A program made the position numbers and the translations under genes. Below are positions 34,801-46,452 of a DNA stretch of 64,000 bases, one piece after another. Origin of the DNA: Dipteronia dyeriana (lineage: Eukaryota > Streptophyta > Magnoliopsida > Sapindales > Sapindaceae); contig CM065296.1 of assembly GCA_032871835.1 (NCBI GenBank), forward strand, positions 14,028,001 to 14,092,000. Direction: 5' to 3'. Every line of letters starts with the position of its first letter. The first letter of the stretch is position 1. Under the pieces are notes generated by a model. It did not search any database. It saw only the letters and a list, made by a program, of their open reading frames with translations, and had not been told where the DNA came from.

Positions 34801-37800
34801 ACTTGTGGGGTGCAAGTGGATTTTTACAATCAAATACAAGGCAAACGGCAGTTTAGATCGGTATAAGGCTTGTCTTGTTGCAAAGGGATTCATTCAGACA
34901 TATGGTATTGACTATCAGGAGACATTTGCTCCAGTTGCCAAGCTTAACACAGTCCGAGTTCTTCTATCTTTAGGAGGTGTTTATGGAGATTCCCCTAGGA
35001 TTCGAAAATGCCAGTAATGCCAACAAAGTATGTAGACTTCAGAAGTCACTATATGGTCTTAAGCAATCTCCTAAAGCATGGTTTGATGGGTTCACTAAAG
35101 CAGTAAAAAGGCATGGGTACACTCAGGGACAGGCATATCACACTTTATTCTTCAAACACTCACCATGTGGTCAGATTGCAATTCACATTGTGTATGTTGA
35201 CGACATAATCCTAACAGGTGACTATGAAGAAGAACTACCCAAGTTGAAAGTCATCTTAGCCAAGGAATTCGAAATCGAGGACCTTAGAGCTCTCAAGTAC
35301 TTTTTAGGCATGGAGGTTGCTCGGTCAAAAAAGGGGACTTTGGTTTCTCAACGTAAGTACACCCTAGATTTATTGAAAGAAACCGGAATGCTTGGATGCA
35401 GACTAGTGGATACTCCTATGAACTCTTCTAGTAAACTGGGGATGGAAAAAGACAACTCTCCGGTTGATAAAGGGAGGTACCAAAGGCTTGTAGGAAAACT
35501 CATTTACCTGTCTCACACACGTCATTATATTGCCTTTCCAGTGAGTGTGGTAAGCCAATTTATGAATAATCCTACTGATGAACATATTAATGCAGTATAT
35601 CGGATTCTTAGATACTTGAAGATGACTCTAGGCAAAGGTTTGTTTTTCAAAAGGCAAAGCAAGAGGAACATTGAATTTTTTTTAGATGCTAATTGGGCTG
35701 GTTCAATTACAGACAGAAGGTCCACCTCCGGTTACTGCACATATGTTTGGGGAAATTTAGTTACTTGGCGATGCAAAAAGCAATTGGTTGTGGCAAGAAG
35801 TAGTGCGGAAGCTGAGTTCAGGGCTATGGCTCATGGCCTTTGTGAAGATATGTGGCTTCAAAGGTTACTTGGAGAGTTGAAGATTCCTACCGAGAAGACT
35901 ATGGAGATGTCTTGTGATAATCAAGCAGCTGTAAGTATAGCTACTGATCCAGTCCACCATGATAAAACTAAACATGTGGAGATTGATCGTCATTTTATCA
36001 AGGAGAAAATTGAAGAAAGGATCATCAAGGTTATGTACATAAATACAGGTTTTCAAATTGCAGACATTCTTACAAAAGCTCTTTCGAGAATCAAGTTTGA
36101 AGACCTAACTACCAAGCTAGGAATGATCAAATATTTACTTCCTAGCTTGAGGGGGTGTGGAATTATTGTGATTGTTGGAATTTATTTTAGGAGATTTATT
36201 TCCTATTTTATTAGTTTTCTAGTTTTAAAAGTTTTCCTGTTTTATTAATTTTCTTGTTTCATTAGTTTTTTCCTATATCGTGGGTGCTAGAATAAAGGAT
36301 AGATCTCCCTATATAAATCTCTGTAAATTTTTCTGGTTTAGTATCTCAATAAGAAAAGAAGTAAAAAAAGAGGCTTTCCTCCTCCTTCTTCAGCTTAAAA
36401 GAAACCATAATCAAACTTTTAATTGTTTAAATTTATAACAAAATGAAATAAATCAACGATGGGAAGGTCATTAAAGCTACTGATTCTCTCTCATGTACTT
36501 TTCTACAAGAATATAAAACAATCACAAAATGTCCCAAACCGTCAAGTGGAAGTATATTTGAAACTTTGAAATTTTGAAATTTATGCAAAATGGAACTCAT
36601 ACATACAGGTCCACCGAGATACTGAAATCCTGCTAGCTCAAGCTCCTTCAAGATGCCATCCTCACCGATCACGTAAACCTAAGTCATGCACAACTATTAG
36701 TCATTATTGTCTATAACAAACCCATCATTACAATCGTATATTCATATCACAATATGAAGTAATTATAAACAAAGTTTAAAGAGAGCGCGATAGTTGAGGG
36801 ATTCATATATATAAGCTCTTTTTTTTTTTAACTAATATTCATATATAAGTTGAAATTAAGAAAGATTAGCAAATGAAAGGCCATTTGAGGCAAAAAGGTA
36901 AATTAGCTTCACAAATCAAAATTATCATAGAAGTAAATCGTGGAAGTAAATCCAGTAAGTTACGAACAGTATGAAATATATAGCATTTCATATTTTATTT
37001 AATGACCATAAACAAATATCAATGAATAAGACAGCCGAAATAAATCAAATGGAAGAATTATGACATTAAAGCCATCACATGGAAAAGGAGTGAGAAAATA
37101 CTGTTTTTAAAAACAATGATTCTCAGCTCTAGTAGATGCATTGACGTCCTTTCTACGATCATAGGTGCTCTAGCAAACAATGTACATTATTGTAATTCTT
37201 AGTCTGACCTTATGTTCTAACTTTTATGTCAATTATGCACTCTAAACTTGGCCACAGTTGAATCATGCTGAAAAGAAAAACGAGGTTGAACATAAAGGCA
37301 GATTCATTCAAAATGGTTTCTGGCTCAGTGGCCCACATAATAGGCATCGATCTGGGCTCAACAATGCCACAGTTTCAGTTTTCTCCAGCAGAGAAACTAA
37401 AAAGTTTCCAATTCTAAATTACCTTTTTATCTTTTGGGAAATCAATTGACTTCAAATATGCAGCTGCTGCAAAGGAAGATGCAAATATTTCCTCCTGAAA
37501 CAATAATCTAAGTTAAAGAGCTGTTGTGATCGACACAAGTATAGCAAACACCATGACAAGATTCATAAACTAACCTCACTAATATTTAGACCAAGCGTCT
37601 CAAACTTTTTACCATACTGTTTCCTAGACTTTGTTGAATTGTTGGTAACGAAAACTAATCTCTTGCCCTTAAAAAAAGAGAGAGAGAGAGATCAAGCAAT
37701 AATCCTTACTGTAAAAATTTCATCTCTCCAAAAATTGTGTTTTTCAATATTTTATGCGATGTATCTGATAAATGTTACTATGAGAAGAATTGATAGAGGT

Positions 37801-38626
37801 ATTCATTTGATTCATGGCTACATTAATATACAAACCTTGGACCGCAGCAAATCAAGAGTTTCCGGGACCCCATCTATCAATTTATCACCTTTCCATATTA
37901 CTCCTGCAAATTATCCGTTAATGAGTTTAGAATCACCTCGCAGACTTGAAATCTCATCAGCACCTTAAGCTCAGACCCACCCAACTCCCCCACAGAACAG
38001 ATAAATAAATAAACAAATAAAATAACCACAAATTCAAACTAATATCATTTGAACATAAAACACTCAATACAACATACATTTATCACTTAACCACCAACAT
38101 AAATACTAAAACCCCACATCATTTCAATACACATCCAATACCAAATTAACTTGAATATGAAAAATCACAAAAAAAAAAAAAAACACACAAACCCAATTGT
38201 AAACCTACACTAATAGTCAAGATCTTAAATTTCTCAAAACAAATATCACTTAACCATCAAAAAAGATAACAAACATCGTTTGAATACACATACAAAACCA
38301 AACTAAGTTGAATATGAGAAATAAACAAACAAATTAATAAGCAATGAAGGAATATCACCATCACAGTCAAAGATGAATGTCTCAACAGAGTTGATGAGCT
38401 GATCAGCGTTCTTCAAAGGCTGTGCAGCAGAAGCTCTGGTCACAAATTTTTCCATTCTTGAACCCCCACTTTGACACTTGAAACTCTTTGTTTCAAAACT
38501 GTTGTTCCATTTGAAACTAAAGGAATACGAGGAAACACAAACAACCCTTTTGAGACCGATAAATTTGGAGGTTGTCGTTGGAGTCAGAGTTGTAGAAACA
38601 GCAGAGGCAACTGCTTTGCTTAGCAT
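27861..38626 (-). CDS. PGLP1: Phosphoglycolate phosphatase 1, chloroplastic; eleven exons, intact
   Basis: Minus-strand exons are 38359-38626, 37836-37903, 37575-37667, 37423-37494, 36607-36678, 30391-30450, 30146-30198, 29261-29358, 28589-28688, 28050-28153 and 27861-27967. Every intron begins GT and ends AG, phases agree, and the sum is 1095 bases, or 364 residues plus a stop, close to the family length. The start is [10 protein letters not shown]; a farther ATG upstream would add 11 residues. Residues 1 to about 65 look like a chloroplast transit peptide. HAD-family motifs are present: FDCDG with nucleophile D87, VTNNS (119-123) and GDRLDTD (307-312). The enzyme hydrolyses 2-phosphoglycolate to glycolate in photorespiration. 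Intron 5 holds a Copia element, but the coding sequence is undamaged. Confidence 0.95.
28817..28847. repeat. (TA)n microsatellite in a PGLP1 intron
   Basis: An alternating AT run of about 30 bases in the intron between the exons at 28589-28688 and 29261-29358. Confidence 0.9.
30739..30743 (+). repeat. Target site duplication of element D, left copy
   Basis: GTTTA before the 5' LTR compares with GCTTA at 36393-36397, one transition apart. This fits an aged 5-bp duplication. Confidence 0.6.
30744..30947 (+). repeat. Element D 5' LTR
   Basis: 204 bases from TGTGGAATTATTG to CTTCTTCA. It includes a TATA box (CTCTATATAAATC near 30863-30875). It is shorter than the 3' copy by an internal repeat-like stretch (ttttattagttttc motifs). 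Confidence 0.92.
30948..30959 (+). other. Element D primer binding site (initiator tRNA-Met)
   Basis: TGGTATCAGAGC directly follows the LTR. It is the standard Copia primer site complementary to the tRNA-Met 3' end. Confidence 0.92.
30999..31965 (+). pseudogene. Element D gag
   Basis: The ATG at 30999 opens 156 codons with the Copia gag core ([69 protein letters not shown]). A stop near 31468 plus a frameshift move the frame to 31546-31965. The zinc knuckle reads [14 protein letters not shown], with Phe at the second zinc Cys, so RNA binding is probably lost. Gag packages the element RNA. Confidence 0.82.
31966..33675 (+). pseudogene. Element D protease, GAG-preintegrase and integrase
   Basis: The protease motif [19 protein letters not shown] (near 32072-32130) has an intact DSG. 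The stretch to 32543 is the protease C-terminus. Integrase covers 32627-33333 with Asp in [10 protein letters not shown] and Asp in [11 protein letters not shown]. The third residue reads VAKRKN where VAERKN is expected, a Glu to Lys change (GAG to AAG). A frameshift lies near 32850 and stops near 33332 and 33441. 33469-33675 is the Pro/Ser-rich tail before RT. Confidence 0.85.
33923..33930 (+). repeat. Target duplication of hAT-like element, left copy
   Basis: ATACCAGA here compares with AGACCAGA at 34709-34716. One mismatch in eight; 8-bp duplications are the hAT hallmark. Confidence 0.6.
33931..34708. mobile_element. Nonautonomous hAT-like DNA transposon nested in element D
   Basis: The ends are imperfect inverted repeats: TAGAGGTGGCAAAATGGGC on the left and, read on the other strand, TGGTGGTGGCAAAACAGGC on the right. 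Subterminal regions are packed with GGGCC/CCGGGCC repeats, usual for plant hAT elements. The interior is AT-rich with a TATA-like CCTATAAATACCC near 34310 and a CT-rich leader-like stretch, perhaps the promoter of a lost transposase gene. No transposase coding is left. It interrupts Copia RT coding sequence, so it is younger than D. Confidence 0.75.
34709..34716 (+). repeat. Target duplication of hAT-like element, right copy
   Basis: AGACCAGA, matching 33923-33930 with one mismatch. Copia RT coding continues right after. Confidence 0.6.
36156..36392 (+). repeat. Element D 3' LTR
   Basis: 237 bases, starting TGTGGAATTATTGTG after the GAGGGGG tract and ending CCTTCTTCA. It shares the CTCCCTATATAAATCTCTGTAA promoter with the 5' copy and is followed by GCTTA (36393-36397), the right target duplication. 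Confidence 0.92.
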
Positions 38627-40146
38627 CTCTTTCTCCTCTCTCTGCTGCCACTCAATCAACTTTTATTTTTAAAAAATATTATTTTTTATTTAAGGATTTT
38701 AATTTGGGGTGGTAGTTTTAAGTCGTTTAAGCTTTGGAAATGGGTTGGGATGATGTGGCGGTTTGAATGGATATGCTTTATTTTTATTTTAGATTTATTT
38801 ATAGAATAATGTTTGAGATCCTAACATTACTCTATTTTTATTCAAAGTGAACTGTTATTTTTTTAAAAGCCGGTTCATATATCTATAAGAACATAGTACG
38901 GTTTGGAAAACAATTTCCTTTATATTAAACGAGTGTATAATTTTATAGATAAATATGATACTTAAACTTTTATCATAAATATAAAGAAAAAGTACATATA
39001 CACGTATTCAAAGTGCACTGTTGGTTGTATTGCATGTACATTTTAGTTATGATCACACTTCATTTGAAATATAAAAGTTGCACTCATTGGCAAACATTAA
39101 AATAACTTGTATGTCAAAACCGAAACCGAGTCAAGCGTATGCCAAGTTTGCTTAAAATGAGCTCCTAAGTTCTAACTTCCACAAAACCCGATACACAAGA
39201 GAACTGAACCCTAATTACAAATAAAAATACTCAAAAAGAGAGTGCATAACTATTCAATATAGATGATATGTTAATTGTTAATCATTTTAGCCCTTACAAT
39301 TGTTTTGTACTTTCTTGTAATCAATTTAGAATAGGTAACAAAATTTTAATAAGTGAGAAAATCAAACATACTTTTTAAACAAAAAACTTTCGTTTTTAAC
39401 CACAAACAAAATCAAATTGTTACTAATGGAATATATTATACGAAATTTGTTTTTAACCGTATACGAAAGTTTAATTTTTAATACTATATTGTAAAATTTC
39501 ATTTATGTCCATAACAACAAATTACCAAAATATTACTACAACATATTTTTCATTTTATTTATTCTTTTTGAAGAAAATATGAAGCCTTTATGAAAAATGT
39601 GAAACTTTGAAGAAAAATAAGAAACCTAGCTTTTTCTTTAAACAAAAAATTATTGAAAAAACCTTTTGAAACTTTGTTTTTAACCTTTTTTACTATAAAA
39701 TTATTGAAACCCCCTATAGAAGAGTGTTTCGATAAAACATGAAATGTCAATATTTCATGTTTAGTTTTTTTTTTTTTAAAATCAAATAGTGCCACCATAA
39801 AGTGCCCACACCTGGTCGCAGCGCACCCAAGCGACATTATGGCCAATGCCACTTTGGCCCAACAGTGCAGTCGCGGGGCAGTGTTTGTTGTTCCAGCAAA
39901 GGTGGGAGAGAGATGATAGGTGGGGAAGGTGGGAAGAGATGAGAAAGATTGATGAATGTTTTTTATACGGTGGTATATGGTTAACAACTAAACTTTCATA
40001 TATCGTTAAAAACAAATGTCTAATGTTTATAGGGGCTATTTTTGATTTTTCTCCCTTGTTAATAACCACACTCCAGTTGAAATTACCATAACCAAGTTAG
40101 AAAATAAAATTTTGAAAACGTTTCAATACAAGAACATGAAACTTAT
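38627..40146. other. PGLP1 upstream region and intergenic DNA
   Basis: It should contain the short PGLP1 leader (about 38627-38665) and its promoter, reading leftward. The rest is AT-rich. A GC-richer patch lies at about 39785-39930 (GTCGCAGCGCACCCAAG, AGTGCAGTCGCGGGGCAG) that I cannot assign. Open frames there are not convincing genes. Confidence 0.45.
40142..40146 (+). repeat. Target duplication of element E, left copy
   Basis: CTTAT before the 5' LTR compares with CTAAT at 47719-47723, one mismatch. Confidence 0.45.
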
Positions 40147-42459
40147 TGTAAGGATCTCGATTTTATGATTGACTTATTTCATGACAAACCACACCACATT
40201 GGGGATGATTGTGTAATGGGTAGATTAGGTCCTCATTGTGAGCTTCCAAGTATCTCCATGACTTCAATAACAAAATGTATATTCACTTGACTTTGCCTTT
40301 TGAAGAGTTTAAGTGCACACACACACACACACCTCATGCATGTTTTGTTGATCTTGCATTTTTATTGATATTGTTTATATATGTGCATCTCTTCACAATC
40401 ACACTTGCACTTCATTCTTAGTCTTAAGTGTGGTTGTTGTGTGTTTAATTCGTATTTCGTTGTTTGATCGGATACGTCCGCGCTTGCACGATGGTGTGCT
40501 TGTTTTATCGCGTTGAGTGACAATTTAAGAAGGCCTCATTCTTCTTTTCGTTTGGTTATTTGGAGTAATGTATCTAATTTAAAAAAAAATGAATTTTAAT
40601 GATTTAAATATTTTTCAAAACTAATATTTCCACGGTCTTATGATCATATCTTTTTATGCAATGCTTCAAAATGAGTTTTAAAAATTTCTGAACAAACTAG
40701 ACATTCATACCTCTCTAACGGTATAATATTCGTAATATTTCATAACCGTTTGTATTGGTTTTGAAATCTCCAAAGTGGCCACAAAAATAGGGCAACCCAG
40801 TTGTTGTTCGTTTCAGACCTTGGGTCACTCAAATAACCACAACTCTTTCTACAGATATCCAAATCATGTTTTATGAATTGGAGTAGAAAGTATATTTCCA
40901 TATATTTCCAACGATATATTATACGAAAGGTTTGGATATCGTTTGTTCATGTTTTGGGTCGTTTGAAGCTCAAGTTGTTGTGTTGTCAAGCGGTACCGAG
41001 GTCTAGACCGCTTTTGGTGCACATGCCTATCCAGCGGTCTTGGGAGCAGTCATGTCCAGCCATGCCATGCTACATAGACTGCGGCCCAGACACTTGCTTA
41101 GACCACGGTATGCACAACAGTCGTGACGGGACTTTGTTTCCCAAGTCCAAAATGATACCGTTTTGTCTAGGTCTTCTATATATATGTTCTCTTCTTCCCT
41201 AACTCATTTAAAGAGCTAAATGAACACATTTTTAGAGTGAGAGAACCTCTATTAGAGAGAGAAAGCTTCAAGATTTATTTTTGACTCTCCAAACCCCAAC
41301 CCATCTTCATCTTGCATTCAAGCATCCTTTAAAGCACGAGTTTTCATTGATTAGTACATAGAACCTCCATTATTGTTCATTTAATGTTCTAGCTTATCAA
41401 GACATGTCATTTATTACTTAGGTTAACAAATCTTCATATTTATTGTTTATTCTATTGAAGTTATGACATGTTTAGGGTTTGTATTGTGATAGCTAGCATT
41501 TAGGATATATTTTCCCTCTAGCTAATTAGTTCATATTGATTGCATTTGATGATTGCATTTAATGACCTTGCCATATTTAATGACAACTCTTGTTGATTGA
41601 CACTTGTTTGATAACTAGAAGTTAATTTTGCATATCCATATCTAGTTAAGTCTTTATGCATTGTATTTAGACATTATTATTTATGCCTCATTAATTGCAT
41701 TTATTGATTGTAAAATTGCCCTTAATTATTTGTTGTGACAACTTGTATTGGTTGGACTTTTATTGACAATTAGGTTGTTAGATTTTTTCTACATCTAATT
41801 GAGTCCTTATTTGTGGGCTTATAAGCATTGTTGATAACTAGGATGTTATATTACATTATCTACATCTAGTTCAGTATTTTGTGTTTGGTCTTACACATTA
41901 TTGCATTTGAGCATAGCATCATATATGCACTTAGACCATATACTTTTCATTGAGTCAAAGTCTCGTGGCTTCAGTGTGAAGTTGCACAAGCAAGATAAGC
42001 CTTGCAACCAAGGGTGGGTTGGCAAGCAATTGGTCGGGTATCCACTGTAAAAGGCCCGAGGGATAGAGTAGGAGGTGTTCACACCAAGAGTAGGGTATCA
42101 GGGGATATCACTAGGGATTGAAACAAGAGTGGTGAGTGTGAGTGGTAGTGGTCATAGCATGAGGTTGTTGAGAGTGAGAGTCCAAGTATCACTTGAGGGT
42201 GTAACTTTTTACTCATATAGTGGATTTATACGATCGAGTGTGGCTCACTTAACAGCCTGTGGTTTTTTCCCGTTTGGAGGGTTTTCCACGTATACATCTT
42301 GTGTTATTTATATTCTCGTACTTTACACTTGATGTTGTATGTTTGTTTTATTGGGTAAATTTTGAATATTGACTAATCAAGAAAAATGGTAATTGACTTG
42401 ATTAAAACCTATTCACCCCCCCTCTAGGTTTATTAGACATACGTTTTAGGGAATTTTCA
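40147..42459 (+). repeat. Element E 5' LTR
   Basis: It starts TGTAAGGATC and ends AATTTTCA. A CA repeat lies near 40316-40332, a GCGG/CCGC-type block at about 40990-41125 (GAGGTCTAGACCGC, CCAGCGGTCT), and a TATA box at about 41174-41185 (TCTATATATATG). A CT-rich leader follows, ending with GAGAGAGAAAGCTTC. The last 400 bases are conserved in the LTRs of H and J. Confidence 0.9.
40985..41190 (+). promoter_or_regulatory. GCGG cluster and TATA box in element E 5' LTR
   Basis: Motifs in order: CAAGCGGTACCGAGG, TCTAGACCGC, GTGCACATGCC, CCAGCGGTCT, CATAGACTGCGGCCC, GACCACGGTATGCACAAC, GTCGTGACGGG. TCTATATATATG follows and then a leader. It has the same architecture as in elements B and H. Confidence 0.5.
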
Positions 42460-42461
42460 AT

Positions 42462-42473
42462 TGGTATCAGAGC
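42462..42473 (+). other. Element E primer binding site (tRNA-Met)
   Basis: TGGTATCAGAGC lies two bases after the LTR end, as usual for Copia elements. Confidence 0.9.
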
Positions 42474-42579
42474 GGGTTCCTAGACATACTTAGGTGATCC
42501 AAACTCTTGTTTGTGTGTCTTGCATTTGTTTGCATTTGTTGGTTGCATTACATTTTCTTTCATATAACCCAAAACCCCA

Positions 42580-44203
42580 TGAGTGATTTTGAGAGACTAG
42601 AGGATGATTTGATCTCTGAACCACCAATGCTCACCAAGGATAACTAATCCTCTTGGAAGTTTTTTGTGTGTCCTTGATAAGCTTGTGTGGATGTGTGTGG
42701 AAGAAGGGTATTCACCTCCCATGGAGACACAAGAGAATGAGGCTTCTATGCCTTAGCCCAAGTCCAAGTGGACAAATGACGAACTCGAGGCTGCCTAATG
42801 GAACTCAAAGGGCCTACATGCCTTATATTGTGCAGTGGGTGTGAGTCAAGAAAAACTCATCCAAATCACTCGAGATGTTTGAGAAGCTTAGGAGATTCTA
42901 AGAGTCATCCATGAAGGTACCGTGAAAGAAAAACATAAAAATTTAGGTACCTTGAAGATCAAGCTTCAATGTTTTGATTGTGGTAGCTATGGGCACATCT
43001 CCACGGATTGTGGAAACTCGAAGGGCAATAGTCAAATACGCAAATCAAAGGCTTACTCTTGTAGTGAAAGTGAAGAATGCTCTTCGGGTTCGGAGGGATG
43101 TGAAAAGAATCATAGCCTTGTGCGCTTTACATGATGGCAACTCTAAAGCTACCACAAGACACCCATCACTCAAGGTCGACATTGAAGAAGCTAGCTTAGA
43201 TAATGATTACCACGAAAGCGCAAGTGGTAGAAGCTTCGATGAAGAAAGTTTAAGCTCCAAAAACTTGAGTGGTAAAGGGTTTGATTATGAAAACTTCATT
43301 AAAAGTCTTCAAAGGTCTTTGAAGAAGAAAAATGAAGAAATCAGAAAGTTGAAGAAGGAAAACCTTCAACTAAGGACTAAGTTAGATGACTCCTTGAAGA
43401 TGGACATGGTCGATACATCCAAATATAAGAAGGAGATTGAAGATTGCAATTAAATGATGAAGGCAATGAAGGATGAACTTGTCAACAAAGACAATTCCTT
43501 GAAGATTATCAAGGATAAAGAGATGAGGTGCCTTGAAGAATTGCAAAGGTCAAGTCAAGTCAAGATCAAAAAACCTCAAGCTCAAGGCAAAAGGAAAGCT
43601 TCACCTCCACAACATCCTTGGATGAAGATTGATCTTGGAGAGTCAGCCAAAAATGGCCAAATGAAGATGCCAATGAAGAATGGAGCTAATCCTTAACAAT
43701 CAAGATCTCCACCTCCAAGCTTTCCTCAACCAAGGAGGCAAGCCAAGCAAACTCAACCAAGGAAGCATGGCAATCCAGTTCAACAACAAAGAAGATGAGA
43801 ACCGACTCAACACCAAAGGCAATATCAAATGCATGACAAGTCTTAAATGACCTCGCAAAGATATAATATGACTCCTAATTTTATACCTACTTGTCATTTT
43901 TACGGTGTTGATGGGCATGTTAGGCCAAATTACTATAAGTACATTAAGAAATGTTGGGTTGAGAGCATGATAGAGAGGAATAGGCTTAGAATGGCTAATA
44001 TGCATGTGCCTAGGAAATCTAGAGTAATTGATCATAGGAACTGTAGAAACATGTCTATGACCACTAGGAATGAAAATACATCACCTAGGTGGATTTGGAT
44101 TAAAAAGGATGATCATGCATGCTATTGTGCTAACATGTCACCCATAAACTCAACTAGGTCCAATGGACTTGGTAGGTCTATATGGGATCATGCCTCCTAT
44201 TGA
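42580..44203 (+). pseudogene. Element E gag remnant with zinc-knuckle motifs
   Basis: It begins near an ATG at 42580 (MSDFERLEDDL) and is broken by several stops and frameshifts. 42922-43134 carries an intact CCHC knuckle (CFDCGSYGHISTDC). 42974-43453 in another frame is Lys/Glu-rich and likely coiled coil (NEEIRKLKKENLQLRTKL). 43847-44203 has a second knuckle-like CHFYGVDGHVRPNY in which two Cys positions are Tyr. Tail residues (IERNRLRMANMHVPRKSR) match the other SIRE-like copies here. It then passes directly to the 3' region. Confidence 0.72.
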
Positions 44204-45380
44204 CTTGGTTGAGATTGACCCCATTTGGGGAGATCAAGCAAAGAGAGCGAACTTGCATGATTTGCAATGTGCAAAAAGTTGATTAATTTTATGCTCTTTA
44301 TTAATTGTTTGAGATTCTTGGTTGCACATATATGCTTATATTTTTTTTAATAAGTGTGCAACATTGCTTTACTTGCAATCCATGTCATATTTATGTTCAA
44401 ACGTGCATTTTTTGACCAGGAGATTTAATTGGGAAAGTAGATTTGAATGACCTATAATTTATCTCCATGACATGTGAACTTGCTTATTATGACATGCTCA
44501 AAATGATATGCATGAATTGAGTTTGATTGTTTTAATGCAAATGTGTGTGAGTGCAAGAGAAGACTAATCAATAAGGATCTTGTATTCATGCAGTTAATAA
44601 TGATTTTATATCCAAATTATTCTTCTTTCTTTTTTAATGGTGAAATAAGACTACTATCATACAGATAATTATCTGGAAAAATCTAATAGGATCTCTTGGT
44701 CCAATGTCTTGATTTATCTTTAAGGATTGATATGGTTGCTTTATTTTTAAAATTTCGAAACTATATATTGTTTGCTTATGACAAAAGGGTACAAATTGGT
44801 TTGAATTCTTTTGGAAACCCTTTTGGTGTTTGCTTTGCCAAATACCATTTGTTTTGGATTTTAATACAACATGTCTTGCTTGCAAATCATCTTTGGCACA
44901 CATTTTCTTTAAATAAAACTCCTTGATTCTCTCTCAATTACTTATGTTGCATAAAGTTTGTTTATATGATTATGCTTCGTAATTGTGCTAATAACTCTCT
45001 TTGCTAAAGCAACCCGATAGAGGAAGCTCCTTTACCTATCTCATGACAAAAAAGGGGAGAAGTCTTGAGAAATATAGAGGGAGCATTGGTTATGCTTTAG
45101 GGGAGATATCATTAGAGAGAGTAACCCATTTATTTGTTTATATTGTTTTATTGAGTGCAATTGCTTTTTATATTTGTTCACCTCACATGCACTTGTTCTT
45201 GGAAAGTACTTTCTTGCTATTGTGTGTAGGTATGATGATGTACGAAGAGATTGAAGACCTTGAAGACTTAGATTCTTAGGTAACTCTTAGTGTAACATAG
45301 AATTACTTGTTGACCAATAGCATTACTTTTTTATTTTGTGAGGATTTATTTGTGAGTGGTTGTTTTGTCATGAAATAACC
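44204..45380 (+). other. Element E 3' internal region without pol
   Basis: It starts with the conserved post-gag block (TTGACCCCATTTGGGGAG, TCAAGCAAAGAGAGC), which also occurs at 59926-60430. It contains AAAAAAGGGGAGAAG near 45049. A short acidic reading frame (EEIEDLEDLDS) ends at 45279. No domain is recognised. Confidence 0.55.
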
Positions 45381-45391
45381 AAAGGGGGAGA
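45381..45391 (+). other. Element E polypurine tract
   Basis: AAAGGGGGAGA stands one base before the TGTAAGGA start of the 3' LTR. Confidence 0.85.
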
Positions 45392-45392
45392 T

Positions 45393-46413
45393 TGTAAGGA
45401 CCTTGATTTTATGATTGACTTATTTCATGACAAACCACACCACATTGGGGATGATTGTGTAATGGGTAGCTTAGGTCCTCATTGGTAAGCTTCCAAGCAT
45501 CTCCATGACTTCAAGAGCATAGGTATATTCACTTGACTTTGCCTCTTGAAGAATTTAGGTGCACACACACACCTCATGCATGTTTTGTTGATCTTGCATT
45601 TTTATCGATATTGTTTATATGTGTGCATCTCTTCACAATCACACTTGCACTTCATTCTTAGTAATAAGTGTGGTTGTTGTGTGTTTAATTCGTATTCCAT
45701 TGTTTGATCGGATACGTCCGAGCTTACACGATGGTGTGCTTGTTTTAACGCGTTGAGTGACCATTCAAGAAGGTCTCATTCTTCTCTTGGTTTGGTTATT
45801 TGGAGTAATGTGTCTAATTTCTAAACAATGGATTTTAATGATTTAAATATTTTTCAAAACTAATCTTTGCATGGTCTTATGACCATATCTTTTTATAAAA
45901 TGCTTAAAATGAGTTTTGAAAATTTCTATACAAACTAGATAACTATACCTTTCCAACGGAATATTATTCGTAATATTTCATGACTGTTTGGATTGGTTTT
46001 GAAATCTTCAAAGTGACCACAAAAATAGGGCATCTCAGTTGTTGTCCGTTTATGACATTTGGTCACTCAAATGACCACAACTATTTGTATAAACATCCAA
46101 ATCATGTTTTGTAAATTGGAGTAGAAATTAGACGTCCATACCTTTCCAACGGTATATTATACGAAAGGTTTGAATGTCGTTTGGTCATATTTTGGGTCGC
46201 TCGAAGCTCAAGCTGTTGTGCTGTCAAGCGTGTACCACGGTCTAGACAACTTTTGGTGCACATGCCTAACCAGCAGTCTCGGGAGCGGTCATGTCCAACC
46301 ATGCCATGCTACATAGACTGTGGCCCGGACACTTGCGTAGACCACAGTACGCACATCGGTCGTGACGGGACTTTTTTTCCCAAGTCCAAAACAATACCGT
46401 TTTGTCTAGGGCT

Positions 46414-46452
<39 letters not shown>

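Larger units (their letters stand above)
33676..36145 (+). pseudogene. Element D reverse transcriptase and RNase H, split by a hAT-like insertion and a deletion
   Basis: RT begins before the hAT insertion ([10 protein letters not shown]) and resumes after it ([34 protein letters not shown]). A deletion then joins LLSL to VFMEIPLGF near 34970. From 34977 a frame of over 380 codons is open: [16 protein letters not shown], the catalytic [16 protein letters not shown], then RNase H with [38 protein letters not shown] and HVEIDRHFI. It ends just before the LTR. Confidence 0.88.
30744..36392 (+). mobile_element. Element D: Ty1/Copia retrotransposon in PGLP1 intron 5, antisense to the gene
   Basis: Short LTRs (30744-30947 and 36156-36392) both start TGTGGAATTATTG and end CCTCCTTCTTCA. 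A TGGTATCAGAGC primer site follows the first, and a GAGGGGG polypurine tract precedes the second. The order gag, protease, integrase, RT, RNase H is that of Ty1/Copia. A hAT-like transposon is nested at 33931-34708. Frameshifts, stops, a deletion of roughly 90 bp in RT (near 34970) and a lost integrase Glu show it is dead. It transcribes opposite to PGLP1. Confidence 0.93.
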
